Part shown: piece by piece, positions 24,477 through 34,572 of the stretch
Layout of the letters: every line of letters begins with the position of its first letter
Position numbering within the stretch: position 1 is the stretch's first letter
NCBI GenBank assembly: GCA_021738345.1
Contig: JAIPCE010000015.1
Span: 1 to 34,700, forward strand
Direction of reading: 5' to 3'
From: Rhodoferax sp.
GTDB taxonomy: Bacteria > Pseudomonadota > Gammaproteobacteria > Burkholderiales > Burkholderiaceae_C
Length of the DNA stretch: 34,700 nucleotides
The notes under the pieces: model-generated
The model's input: only the letters and a program-made list of their open reading frames with translations
Databases searched by the model: none
Told to the model about the DNA's origin: nothing
Made by a program: the position numbers and the translations under genes

Positions 24477-26684
24477 ATGAAATCCCCTAATCGCGCAATT
24501 CAGTTTTGGCTCGTTACCGGCCTGTTGGCCTTTCTGGTGTTGCCGTGGTACGCGATTCAGGACACGGCGTGGTACAGCGTTTTAACCCAGATACTGGGCG
24601 GCGCCGAGACCGCAAACGGCCTGTGGCAGGCGCTGGTGCATGGTCGGGTGTGGCTCTTGTTTGGGCTCTTGGGTCTGGGCCTGGCCGCGGTGAGTCTGGC
24701 CGTACCCCCGGGCAGAGCGCAGAGCCGCTGGCTGTTGGCGGGTGGTTTGCTGGGATTTCTGGGTTTGTTGCTGAGCGGCTTCATGGTAGGGGCCCGGGGC
24801 TGGTCGTTTGGTTTTCTGAATGCGCAGTTCGGTGAGTTGGCCATCAACCAGTTTGGGATCGGGATCGGGGCCTTTGTTGCTTTGCTCGCGCTGGTGATGT
24901 TGGGATCGGCCGGGGTGGCGCGCCGCGGTTACTTCAAGGGTGACCTGTTTGTGGCGTCGGCAGTGGTGGGTTGCTCGGTATTGTTGTTGCTATTTATTGC
25001 GTTTCCGGTCACCAAGGCCCTGTACGGTGCCTTTTTGAACGAAGACGGACAGTGGGCACTGTCAGCCATTTTCGAGCGACTCGGACACGAGCGTATCTGG
25101 GGTCTGAACTGCCTAGCAGGTGGCGTGCGCTGCGGTGTTGCGTGGAATACCTTGTTTCTGGCGCTATTGACGGCCACCGGCACCACTGTTTTGGGGACCA
25201 TGATGGCCTTGCTGGCCGAGCGCAGCGCCGGGCCGCGGGTACAGACGCCGTTGCGTGTAGTGGCCTTGTTGCCCATCATCACTCCGCCCTTTGTGGTCGG
25301 GCTGGGTCTGATCTTGTTGTTTGGGCGCGCAGGCATCGTCAACCAGTTTCTGGAATACGCCTTTGGCATTGCGCCCACACGCTGGTTTTACGGCTTGTTG
25401 GGGGTCTGGATTGCCCAACTGTTTGCGTTTACACCGATCGCGTTCATGATCATGCGCGGCGTCGTGCAAGGTGTCGCGCCCAGCCTGGAGGAGGCGGCGC
25501 AAACCTTGCGTGCCAACCGCCGGCAGACCTTTTTTACCGTTACCTTGCCGCTGCTCAAGCCGGGTCTTGCCAATGCGTTTTTGGTGGGCTTTATTGAAAG
25601 CATTGCTGACTTTGGCAATCCGGTGGTGGTCGGAGGACAGTTCTCGGTGCTTTCGACCGATATTTTCTTTGCGATTGTGGGCGCGCAATATGACCAGGGA
25701 CGTGCGGCATCGCTGGCCTGGATTTTGACGGTGTTCGCATTGGCAGTGTTTGCTTTGCAGCGTGGCGTGCTGGGGCGGCAAAACTACACCACGGTCAGTG
25801 GCAAGGGAGATGCGGGAATTCCCATGGCCTTGCCCGACACCGTGCGACGCGTCCTCAATTTTGTCGTTTATCCTTGGTTGGCATTCACCATCGTGGTGTA
25901 TCTGTTTGCCTTTGCCGGGGGTTTTGTACAGACCTGGGGCCGCGACTACACGCTGACACTGGCGCACTTCAAAACAGCGTTTGGTCTTGAGTGGAGCGAG
26001 TTCGGGCTGGTGTGGGCCGGAACCGCCTGGAACTCCTTGTTCACCACCCTCAAGCTGGCGGGCCTTTCGGCACCCATGACGGCGATGGTGGGATTGATGA
26101 TTGCCTATTTGCTGGCACGCACCGAGTTCCGGGGCCAGGGCTGGTTCGAGTTTGTGGCATTGCTGGCCTTTGCCATTCCCGGCACGGTACTTGGTGTAAG
26201 TTACATCCTGGCGTTTAACGTGCCACCAGTCGAATTGACGGGAACCGGACTGATCATCGTGTTGTGCTTCATGTTTCGCAACCTGCCGGTGGGGGTGCGG
26301 GCAGGTACCGCCGCTTTCAAGCAACTGGACAAGTCACTCGACGAGGCCTCGGTCATGCTGCGCGCATCGACCTTTCAGACTCTGCGCTTTGTGGTGCTGC
26401 CGCTGCTCAAGCCAGCCCTGGTGGCGGCGCTGGTCTACAGTTTTGTGCGCGCCATGACCACGGTCAGTGCGGTAATTTTTTTGGTGACGGCTGAAAATGA
26501 GTTGGCCACCACCTACATCATCGGGCGGGTGGGCAATGGGGACTATGGTGTGGCGCTGGCCTATTGCACCGTACTGATTGTCCTGATGTCGCTGTCGATT
26601 GCACTGATTCAGTTGCTGGTGGGCGAACGTAAGCTGGGGCGACGCAGAACCGGTGTCATTGCAAAGATTTTGCCGGCACATTGA
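24477..26684 (+). CDS. ABC transporter permease, fused two-domain (FbpB/AfuB family)
   Basis: The 735-aa inner-membrane protein has two BPD_transp_1 permease units in one chain, each with the EAA loop that docks to the ATPase: PSLEEAAQTLRANRRQTFF (about 335) and KSLDEASVMLRASTFQTLR (about 620). About 15 hydrophobic segments are visible. FbpB iron permeases are usually 500-560 aa. The extra ~200 residues here are an N-terminal block of four to five membrane helices before the first permease unit, a trait I recall for AfuB-type transporters. The start at 24477 gives MKSPNRAIQFWL. It lies 274 bp after the binding-protein gene, with repeats between. Confidence 0.92.
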   Translation: MKSPNRAIQFWLVTGLLAFLVLPWYAIQDTAWYSVLTQILGGAETANGLWQALVHGRVWLLFGLLGLGLAAVSLAVPPGRAQSRWLLAGGLLGFLGLLLSGFMVGARGWSFGFLNAQFGELAINQFGIGIGAFVALLALVMLGSAGVARRGYFKGDLFVASAVVGCSVLLLLFIAFPVTKALYGAFLNEDGQWALSAIFERLGHERIWGLNCLAGGVRCGVAWNTLFLALLTATGTTVLGTMMALLAERSAGPRVQTPLRVVALLPIITPPFVVGLGLILLFGRAGIVNQFLEYAFGIAPTRWFYGLLGVWIAQLFAFTPIAFMIMRGVVQGVAPSLEEAAQTLRANRRQTFFTVTLPLLKPGLANAFLVGFIESIADFGNPVVVGGQFSVLSTDIFFAIVGAQYDQGRAASLAWILTVFALAVFALQRGVLGRQNYTTVSGKGDAGIPMALPDTVRRVLNFVVYPWLAFTIVVYLFAFAGGFVQTWGRDYTLTLAHFKTAFGLEWSEFGLVWAGTAWNSLFTTLKLAGLSAPMTAMVGLMIAYLLARTEFRGQGWFEFVALLAFAIPGTVLGVSYILAFNVPPVELTGTGLIIVLCFMFRNLPVGVRAGTAAFKQLDKSLDEASVMLRASTFQTLRFVVLPLLKPALVAALVYSFVRAMTTVSAVIFLVTAENELATTYIIGRVGNGDYGVALAYCTVLIVLMSLSIALIQLLVGERKLGRRRTGVIAKILPAH

Positions 26685-26728
26685 AGCTTAAGACACCACC
26701 CGAGTGACTTCAATGGATGAAATTGGTC

Positions 26729-26756
26729 CGTCATTCCCGCGGAGGCAGGAATCCAC
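26729..26756. repeat. dRS3-like repeat, degenerate
   Basis: CGTCATTCCCGCGGAGGCAGGAATCCAC matches the common ATTCCCGCG-N-GGAATCC form, in the 148-bp gap between permease and ATPase genes. Confidence 0.65.
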
Positions 26757-26832
26757 AAGCTACAGTACTGTCCCGGTCTGCAGGACCAGTTGGCCATGAC
26801 GGGGTACGAAACATTTCAAGTGAACCCAAACC

Positions 26833-27885
26833 ATGAACTACGGCGTTGAATTCAAGAGTATTACCAAGCGTTATGGCCTCGATGCCAACGCACCGCTGGT
26901 GATCAAAGGCGTGAGCTTCGAGATCGAGCAGGGTTCGCTGACCACCATTTTGGGGCCTTCGGGCTGCGGAAAGACTACGGTGCTGCGCATGATCGCGGGG
27001 CTTGAGACTCCGTCGGGCGGTCAGATTCTGATGCAGGGCAAGGATGTCACCACTTTGGGGCCGGCAGACCGCAATGTGAGCATGATGTTTCAGAGTTACG
27101 CACTGTTTCCGCACATGAATGTGATAGAAAACGTGATGTACGGGCTCAAGATGTCGGGGGTCGAAAAGGTTGAGGCGCTGCGCCGTGCGGCGGACACCTT
27201 GGGTAATGTCGGTCTGGTGGGCTATAACGAGCGACTGCCTAGCGAACTCTCTGGCGGCCAACAGCAGCGTGTGGCGCTGGCGCGCGCCCTGGTACTAGAG
27301 CCGGGCGTGCTGCTGTTTGACGAACCCCTGAGCAACCTCGATGCGCGCTTGCGGCGTGAAATGCGTGAGGAAATTCGCAGCCTGCAGCAGCGTCTGCACC
27401 TGACGGTGGCGTATGTCACGCATGACCAGAGTGAGGCGCTCGCAGTCAGTGATCAGATCATCGTGATGAATGAAGGTCTGATTGCCCAACGCGGCACGCC
27501 GCAGGACATGTATGAGCGCCCGGGTAGCGAATTTGTGGCGGGATTCATGGGCGAGGCCATGCTTTTTTCGGGCGTGGCAGCAGACGACGGCAGTGTGCAG
27601 TTGGGGCCACTGTCCATTCTGCCACGCCAACGGGTGTCTGCCGGTGCGGTGAAAGTTGCGGTACGGCCCGAGGCCTGGCACATTCACCGCGCGGTGCAGG
27701 GCTTGCCTGCTAGTCTGCGCAAGCGGGCTTATCTGGGCAGTTTCTTTGAGTACACCTTTGATACGGTGCTGGGACCGGTGTTTGTGGTGTCGCCCGATCT
27801 GACGCTGGTGTTGGAACTCGGGGCGCAAGTCGGGCTGTCCCTGGCCGATCATGGCGTGTCGGTGGTGCAGGTCGGGGCCGCCTGA
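26833..27885 (+). CDS. ABC transporter ATP-binding protein (FbpC/AfuC family)
   Basis: The 350-aa ATPase of the importer shows Walker [15 protein letters not shown], a Q-loop in [18 protein letters not shown], signature [15 protein letters not shown], Walker [13 protein letters not shown] and H-loop VTHDQSEA. The C-terminal ~110 residues are a TOBE-like regulatory domain ([12 protein letters not shown]). It would energise the permease encoded just upstream. It ends 49 bp before the transaldolase start, suggesting one transcript with tal and pgi. Confidence 0.94.
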   Translation: MNYGVEFKSITKRYGLDANAPLVIKGVSFEIEQGSLTTILGPSGCGKTTVLRMIAGLETPSGGQILMQGKDVTTLGPADRNVSMMFQSYALFPHMNVIENVMYGLKMSGVEKVEALRRAADTLGNVGLVGYNERLPSELSGGQQQRVALARALVLEPGVLLFDEPLSNLDARLRREMREEIRSLQQRLHLTVAYVTHDQSEALAVSDQIIVMNEGLIAQRGTPQDMYERPGSEFVAGFMGEAMLFSGVAADDGSVQLGPLSILPRQRVSAGAVKVAVRPEAWHIHRAVQGLPASLRKRAYLGSFFEYTFDTVLGPVFVVSPDLTLVLELGAQVGLSLADHGVSVVQVGAA

Positions 27886-27934
27886 TTGGCTTTGGATCAA
27901 CATAACGGGGCGAGCCGCGCGGGATAATGGGGCC

Positions 27935-28882
27935 ATGAACCAACTCGAAACTCTCAAACAATTTACCACCGTGGTGGCCGACACCGGGGACTTCAAGCAG
28001 CTCGCTGTATTCTTGCCGCAAGATGCCACCACCAACCCATCACTGATTCTCAAGGCTGTGCAAAAGCCGGACTATGCCCCTTTGCTGCAGGAGGTGGCCA
28101 GCCAGTTCCGGGGCCGAGCGATCGACGAAATCGTCGACCGTCTGCTGGTGCGTTTTGGCTGCGAGATCTTGTCGATCATCCCGGGTCGCGTGTCCACCGA
28201 GGTCGATGCACGCTTGAGTTTTGACACTGAGGCCACCGTGACCCGGGCGCGACGCATCATTGAGTTGTATCAGGCACAGGGCATCCATATCAATCGGGTG
28301 TTGATCAAAGTGGCTGCCACCTGGGAGGGCATTGCGGCCGCACAACGTCTGGAGCAAGAGGGCATCCATACCAATCTCACCTTGTTGTTTTCGTTTTGCC
28401 AGGCGGTCGCCTGCGGCCAGGCCAAGGTTCAGTTGATTTCGCCGTTTGTGGGCCGGATTTATGACTGGTACAAGAAGTCGGCGGCAGCGTCGTGGGTCGA
28501 GACCGAGCGGGCCGGCGCCAATGACCCCGGTGTGCAGTCGGTGACGCAAATCTATAACTACTACAAGAAGTTCGGCATTGCCACAGAAGTCATGGGTGCG
28601 AGCTTTCGCAATGTGGGGCAAATTACGGCACTGGCCGGGTGTGATTTATTGACCATCAGCCCCGACCTGCTGGCCGTGCTGGCTGCGAGCGATCAGCCCT
28701 TGCCCAAGGCGTTGGGCGCTGAAGCTGCACAGTCGCTGGATATCGGGCATGTGACGCTGGACGAAGCACAGTTCCGGCTCGCATTGAACGACGACGCAAT
28801 GGCGACCGAGAAGCTGGCCGAGGGCATCCGTGCGTTTTGTGTTGATGCGGTCAAGTTGGAGCAATTGTTGCTTGCAGCCTGA
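27935..28882 (+). CDS. tal: Transaldolase
   Basis: The ORF overlaps the ATPase gene, but the ATG at 27935 ([20 protein letters not shown]) matches TalB proteins and gives 315 aa. Transaldolase moves a dihydroxyacetone unit between sedoheptulose-7-phosphate and glyceraldehyde-3-phosphate in the non-oxidative pentose phosphate pathway. The Schiff-base lysine is in [16 protein letters not shown]. Also seen are the catalytic Asp of VADTGDF, the TNPSLILKA motif and the phosphate-binding GRIYDWYKK. It sits between the transporter genes and pgi, all on the plus strand. Confidence 0.97.
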   Translation: MNQLETLKQFTTVVADTGDFKQLAVFLPQDATTNPSLILKAVQKPDYAPLLQEVASQFRGRAIDEIVDRLLVRFGCEILSIIPGRVSTEVDARLSFDTEATVTRARRIIELYQAQGIHINRVLIKVAATWEGIAAAQRLEQEGIHTNLTLLFSFCQAVACGQAKVQLISPFVGRIYDWYKKSAAASWVETERAGANDPGVQSVTQIYNYYKKFGIATEVMGASFRNVGQITALAGCDLLTISPDLLAVLAASDQPLPKALGAEAAQSLDIGHVTLDEAQFRLALNDDAMATEKLAEGIRAFCVDAVKLEQLLLAA

Positions 28883-28892
28883 GACGGAGTGG

Positions 28893-28912
28893 ATGCCCGC
28901 CTGCGCGGGCAT
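28893..28912. repeat. Palindrome ATGCCCGC-ctgc-GCGGGCAT between tal and pgi
   Basis: A perfect 8-bp stem with a 4-nt loop in the 70-bp tal-pgi gap. It is a GC-richer relative of the dRS3-like family, and it could modulate read-through or mRNA stability (inferred). Confidence 0.7.
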
Positions 28913-28952
28913 GACAGTGGGTGGTGGTTTTGACTTTAGCGAAGGAGTTGTT

Positions 28953-30521
28953 ATGAGCCGCGTTCGTTGTGACCGTACTGCTGCATGGGGCCAAATACAG
29001 GCGTATTACGAGACTTCTGGCAAAGACTTCCATCTGCGCGATGCATTTGCAAACGATCCCCAGCGTTTTGCGCGCTTTAGCCAGGATGCACCTTTGGTGT
29101 TTGCCGACCTATCCAAGAACCGTCTGGATGCCGTTACTGAAGACCTATTGCTGGAGCTTGCACAGCAAAGCGGTGTTCTGGAGCACCGCGACGCCATGTT
29201 TGCCGGCGAAAAAGTCAACGCGACCGAGCAACGCGAAGTCTGGCATGTGCTGCTGCGCAGGCCACCGAAGCCAGCGCTCGGTACTACCGCGCCCTCTGAT
29301 GGCCGGATCGACGCAGAACTTGCCAAGGTCCACAGCACCCTTGACGCAATGTTGGCCTATGCGGAGTCGGTGCGCGCAGACACGTCCATTACCGATGTGG
29401 TGAATATTGGTATTGGCGGCTCCGATCTGGGACCCCAAATGGCAACTTTGGCACTCGATGCCTTTGCGGACAGTGGCAAGCGCATGCACTTTGTGAGCAA
29501 TGTCGATGGGCATGAGTTAGCCGCCACGCTCAAGCAACTCAAGGTGTACAGCACGCTGTTTTTGATTGCCAGCAAGACCTTCACCACGATCGAGACTATG
29601 ACCAATGCGCGCTCGGCCAAGGCCTGGTTTGAGGCCCAGGGTGGCACCGACACGGCACGGCATTTTGCAGCATTGACCACCAATGTGGCGGCCGCCAATG
29701 CCTTTGGCGTGACCACGACCTTTGGTTTCTGGGACTGGGTGGGCGGGCGCTACTCGATGTGGTCGGCGATTGGGCTACCGCTGGCCATTTCCATTGGCGC
29801 CGAGGGCTTTCACCGCTTTTTGGCGGGCGCGCATGGCATGGACGAGCATTTTCGAACCGCGCCGATCGAGACCAATCTGCCGGTGCGCCTGGCGCTGCTT
29901 GATGTCTGGTACCGCAATTTTCATGGCTTCACCAGCCGCTCGATCGCACCCTACCACAGTGCTCTGCGCCGTTTGCCCGCCTATTTACAGCAACTGGAAA
30001 TGGAGAGCAATGGCAAACGGGTGGATGCCGGCGGAGAGGCCTTAGCATTTGATACCTCGCCGGTGCTGTGGGGCGAGCCCGGTACCAACGGCCAGCATGC
30101 CTATTTTCAGATGCTGCACCAGGGCACCGACGTGGTTCCGGTGGAGTTTGTGGCGGTCAAAAAGGCGCGCCATACCTTGCCGGGCCACCACGACCTTCTG
30201 CTGTCCAATGTGCTGGCGCAGGCACAGGCCTTGATGGTGGGCAAGGCAGATGTTGGCGGCCACAAGGATTTTCCGGGCAACCGGCCCAGCACTTTTTTGT
30301 TACTGGAAGACCTGACACCCGAGAGTCTGGGGGCGTTGATTGCCTTGCAGGAGCACCGCGTCTTTGTCAGCGGCTCGCTCTGGGGCATCAACAGTTTCGA
30401 CCAGTGGGGTGTGGAGTTGGGCAAGGTGCTGGCCAAAGACATCGAACCCCGGCTGGCGAGCGGTGATGTGACAGGGCTAGACGGCTCCACTGCAGGACTG
30501 CTGGCGCGTTTGCGCGCTTGA
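28953..30521 (+). CDS. pgi: Glucose-6-phosphate isomerase
   Basis: The ATG at 28953 has a strong GAAGGAG ribosome site and gives 522 aa; the earlier ORF start lies inside tal. The enzyme interconverts glucose-6-phosphate and fructose-6-phosphate in the cytosol. Signatures are DVVNIGIGGSDLGPQMA, the family motif GEPGTNGQHAYFQMLHQGTD with the catalytic Glu and His, and the C-terminal GGHKDFPGNRPS. It follows tal by 70 bp and precedes the HAD phosphatase by 57 bp. Confidence 0.97.
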   Translation: MSRVRCDRTAAWGQIQAYYETSGKDFHLRDAFANDPQRFARFSQDAPLVFADLSKNRLDAVTEDLLLELAQQSGVLEHRDAMFAGEKVNATEQREVWHVLLRRPPKPALGTTAPSDGRIDAELAKVHSTLDAMLAYAESVRADTSITDVVNIGIGGSDLGPQMATLALDAFADSGKRMHFVSNVDGHELAATLKQLKVYSTLFLIASKTFTTIETMTNARSAKAWFEAQGGTDTARHFAALTTNVAAANAFGVTTTFGFWDWVGGRYSMWSAIGLPLAISIGAEGFHRFLAGAHGMDEHFRTAPIETNLPVRLALLDVWYRNFHGFTSRSIAPYHSALRRLPAYLQQLEMESNGKRVDAGGEALAFDTSPVLWGEPGTNGQHAYFQMLHQGTDVVPVEFVAVKKARHTLPGHHDLLLSNVLAQAQALMVGKADVGGHKDFPGNRPSTFLLLEDLTPESLGALIALQEHRVFVSGSLWGINSFDQWGVELGKVLAKDIEPRLASGDVTGLDGSTAGLLARLRA

Positions 30522-30578
30522 GTGCGTGCAGCCGCCGTTCCCTCAAATCGATTTCCCTTGCACGCTCCCGCCAAGACC

Positions 30579-31214
30579 ATGAATATAGTGTTTGATTTTG
30601 GTGCGGTGCTTTTCGCCTGGAAGCCTGCCGAGATGCTCGCGCACCACTTTCCGCGCGAGGCAGCAACTGCCCACACCGCTGCAGCGCTGGCACGGTCGGT
30701 GTTCAGTCATACCGACTGGCACAATTTTGACCGTGGAACGTTAACGTCAGACGATGTCGTTCAACGCACTTCGCAACGTTTGAATCTGGACCAGCGCCGC
30801 CTGGAGACCTTGGTGGGCGGAATTGGCGAACACCTTGAACCTATGCCGGAGACGCTTGCGGTGCTCAAGTACTTGCACGAACACAGCAGGCAACACCAGG
30901 GCGTGCGCCTGTACTACCTTTCCAATATGCCAGAGCCCTATGCTCGCGTGCTGGAGCAAAGGCACCCATTTTTGCAATGGTTTGACGGAGGCATTTTCTC
31001 GAGTGACGTGCTGCAGATCAAACCCGAAGCTGCGATATACCAGTCCTTGCAAGCCCGTTATGCTCTGGAGCCAGAGCGTACGCTGTTGATCGACGATCTG
31101 CTGGCCAATGTGCAGGCCGCACAACAACAGGACTGGCAGGGGATACACTTCCATTCGGCCTCTCAACTGCAGGCTGAGTTGGTGGCCAGAAATCTCTACC
31201 CGGCAGAACTGTAG
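30579..31214 (+). CDS. HAD superfamily hydrolase, YihX-like subfamily IA
   Basis: The ATG at 30579 starts exactly at the HAD core, MNIVFDFGAVLFAWKPAEML, giving 211 aa. Motif I reads DFGAV, with Gly where most HAD phosphatases have the second Asp, as in YihX (DLGNV). The cap contains THTDWHNFDRGTLTSDDV. Motif II is LYYLSNMPEPYARVL, motif III is the Lys of LQIKPEAAIYQSL, and motif IV is LLIDDLLANVQAA. YihX removes phosphate from glucose-1-phosphate, so a sugar phosphate is a reasonable substrate here behind pgi, though this is inferred. It is convergent with groL, with a shared terminator. Confidence 0.88.
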   Translation: MNIVFDFGAVLFAWKPAEMLAHHFPREAATAHTAAALARSVFSHTDWHNFDRGTLTSDDVVQRTSQRLNLDQRRLETLVGGIGEHLEPMPETLAVLKYLHEHSRQHQGVRLYYLSNMPEPYARVLEQRHPFLQWFDGGIFSSDVLQIKPEAAIYQSLQARYALEPERTLLIDDLLANVQAAQQQDWQGIHFHSASQLQAELVARNLYPAEL

Positions 31215-31258
31215 AGGATGCAGCCCCCCAAAGATTCCCCTGAAATCGTAGACACAAA

Positions 31259-31293
31259 AAAACCCCGCAGAGCCAATAGCTGAGCGGGGTTTT
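31259..31293. terminator. Bidirectional terminator between the HAD hydrolase and groL
   Basis: AAAACCCCGC and GCGGGGTTTT form a perfect 10-bp stem with A-rich and T-rich flanks on the two sides, 44 bp past the hydrolase stop and 42 bp past the groL stop. It suits both convergent transcripts. Confidence 0.93.
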
Positions 31294-31335
31294 GTTGGTC
31301 AGTGGACGTAGCCCACCGGACGCAGGGGCCTGAAC

Positions 31336-33018
<1,683 letters not shown>

Positions 33019-33026
33019 TCAAAGAT

Positions 33027-33174
33027 AAATAAAGTGACTCGTTGTTGAGGAAGAAAGCGTAGCGAGCGGTTCGTAGGCTAGGCGGACGGAGCGCAGCAAT
33101 CGGAACGTACTTCTGTACGTGAGGATTGCGAGCACCGCCCAACGACGCATACGGGCCGCGCAGTCGCTTTATTT
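33027..33174. repeat. 148-bp imperfect palindromic element filling the groS-groL gap
   Basis: The outer arms AAATAAAGTGACT and AGTCGCTTTATTT pair with one wobble position, and the right arm overlaps the groS stop codon. Nested inside are GGCGG-type arms and a central GCAATC-ggaACGTAC-ttct-GTACGTgag-GATTGC hairpin. It resembles repeats I recall from other Comamonadaceae intergenic regions. Confidence 0.7.
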
Positions 33175-33459
33175 CTCGACAACGGCGAAGAGGTCGTCTT
33201 CTTTCATCACCAGCAGCTCGTCGCCGTCGACCTTGACGGTCTGGCCGCTGTACTTGCCGAACAAAACGCGGTCGCCCACCTTGACGGTCAGGGCGGTGAG
33301 TTCGCCCTTGTCGTTGCGCTTGCCAGGGCCAATGGCCAAAACTTCGCCTTGGTCAGGCTTTTCTGCGGCGCTATCGGGAATGACGATGCCAGAGGCAGTT
33401 TTGGTTTCGTTTTCAACGCGCTTAACAATGACGCGGTCTGCCAGAGGACGCAGTTTCAT
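33169..33459 (-). CDS. groS: Co-chaperonin GroES (10 kDa)
   Basis: The 96-aa GroES starts at the ATG at 33459 ([20 protein letters not shown]), preceded by AGGAG-type ribosome bases on the minus strand. The mobile loop region is [14 protein letters not shown], and the body has [27 protein letters not shown]. It caps the GroEL ring. The longer ORF (33552) runs into the CIRCE region and is spurious. Confidence 0.99.
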   Translation of the reverse strand: MKLRPLADRVIVKRVENETKTASGIVIPDSAAEKPDQGEVLAIGPGKRNDKGELTALTVKVGDRVLFGKYSGQTVKVDGDELLVMKEDDLFAVVEK

Positions 33460-33545
33460 GAGGAATCTCCTAGGTTTAAAAACAGGGGTAAAACAAAAGC
33501 CAACTGTTCTGAGTTGGCGTTTATTCAAGCGTGGGGAAAATGCTG

Positions 33546-33572
33546 TTAGCACTCATCTCCAACGAGTGCTAA
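33546..33572 (-). promoter_or_regulatory. CIRCE operator (HrcA binding site) of groS-groL
   Basis: TTAGCACTC-N9-GAGTGCTAA matches the CIRCE consensus exactly, 87 bp upstream of groS. In bacteria carrying CIRCE, HrcA binds it and represses chaperone genes until heat shock. hrcA itself is not in the window. Confidence 0.97.
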
Positions 33573-33599
33573 TGATAATGCCTTTTTTGACTATTTCAA
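33572..33599 (-). promoter_or_regulatory. Predicted groS-groL promoter next to CIRCE
   Basis: On the minus strand, TTGAAA (33594-33599) and TATCAT (33572-33577) are 16 bp apart, a fair sigma-70 promoter whose -10 abuts CIRCE. The -35 also reads CTTGAAA, the sigma-32 consensus, with GGCATTAT about 11 bp later as a weak sigma-32 -10. Dual heat-shock control is possible. Confidence 0.6.
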
Positions 33600-33694
33600 G
33601 AGCGGGGTTAATTCGTTAATCCCAAGTAGTCGTGTGAGGCTACCCGCGCCCGCAATGCCGCCTTACAGCCTTTCGCGTGTTCGCGTACCCGTCC

Positions 33695-34006
33695 TCAGGC
33701 GTTTGGGTTCGCTTCGCTGCTGGCGAGCACCCTTTGTGCGACCATGTCCAGGGCCGGCTTGGTGTTGCCTTGCTTGTCGGTCCACACCTTGGGGATCAGG
33801 CTGCCAGCTACGGCCACAGAGTCGCCGTCACGCAGGGCAGCCAGAGCGGTTCGCGGTGCATCGTCAAACGCTATGACATTGACAAATAAGATTTCACCAT
33901 CATGCGTTGCTGCACGGACCTTAGCCACCACAAACAAACTTTCGCCTTTGCCCCGGCGTTGCTCGGGGTCGCCAAATACCTTGCCAGCGATCAGTCCGTC
34001 AATCAT
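33695..34006 (-). CDS. Short single-stranded DNA-binding (SSB-like) OB-fold protein
   Basis: The 103-aa protein matches the OB-fold core of bacterial SSB: MIDGLIAGKVFGDPE, a central FVVAKVRAATHDGEILFVNVIAFDD, then LRDGDSVAVAGSLIPKVW. SSB coats single-stranded DNA during replication and repair. Housekeeping SSBs are 150-190 aa with a Gly-rich linker and an acidic tail ending DDDIPF. This one stops after the OB fold (ASSEANPNA), so it lacks the partner-binding tip and is probably an accessory paralogue. It lies upstream of groS on the same strand but is separated by the CIRCE promoter. Confidence 0.82.
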   Translation of the reverse strand: MIDGLIAGKVFGDPEQRRGKGESLFVVAKVRAATHDGEILFVNVIAFDDAPRTALAALRDGDSVAVAGSLIPKVWTDKQGNTKPALDMVAQRVLASSEANPNA

Positions 34007-34272
34007 GCGCGCTCCAAAAAGCCCGAACTATAGCCGCAGCGACGTTCAAGCCAGTATCCTTGCGGCGTAATGGGTAGCCTGCAGCCTGCAGCGTCGTCTC
34101 GCCTACCCAGAAAATCGGCTTTTTGTAGGCTGCCCACGGCCGCCAGCAGCGCACTCGGTCACGTCCAACTGAGGAATCTAGGTTGAAGCGCACCCAAAGC
34201 GACCCACATGCATTCATTCTGGAAAGAGACTGGAAAACATGCTTAAATCTGTCTTTACTCCTCCCATTCACC

Positions 34273-34572
34273 ATGCCCTCAGCCCTTTCGATTTCGTTAG
34301 CCGGAATGCAGGCCGCGCAAACCGCCTTGAATGTATCAGGCCAACGGATTGCCAACGCAGCCACCCAGGGGCTTCGGCAGCCTGACCCGGTGGCAAGCGA
34401 GCCAGCGCGCGCGCGCGCAACGGGAGTGGTCGCTGCCGCCGACAATCCTGTCACTCCCCTGACACAGGACGTGGTGTCACAGCTTCAGGCAAAGAACACT
34501 TTTCTGGCCAATCTGGCAGTGTTCAAAGCGGCAGACCAGATGGCGGGTGCCTTGCTGAAGGCAAAGGCCTGA
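34273..34572 (+). CDS. Small protein resembling flagellar basal-body rod protein ends
   Basis: The ATG at 34273 (MPSALSISLAGMQAAQ) gives 99 residues; the ORF start at 34183 adds unlikely residues. The N-terminus LAGMQAAQTALNVSGQRIANAATQG matches the rod-protein motif (FlgB/C/F/G, usually ALSGMxAxQxxLxxxxxNIANxxT). The C-terminal DVVSQLQAKNTFLANLAVFKAADQM matches the FlgC/FlgG closing helix (LVxMIxAQRAYEANxKxIxTxDEM). Only ~25 low-complexity residues join them, so the central domain of real rod proteins is missing. No flagellar genes are nearby. It may be a small rod-like adaptor or a relic; it is intact, with no internal stops. Confidence 0.75.
   Translation: MPSALSISLAGMQAAQTALNVSGQRIANAATQGLRQPDPVASEPARARATGVVAAADNPVTPLTQDVVSQLQAKNTFLANLAVFKAADQMAGALLKAKA

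Noticed and set aside
25164-26324. 386-aa antisense ORF over the permease gene
   Set aside because: Gln/His/Arg-rich shadow of a membrane-protein gene.
30522-30578. Upstream extension of the HAD hydrolase from a GTG directly after the pgi stop
   Set aside because: The family starts at the MNIVFDFG core; the 19 extra residues look non-coding.
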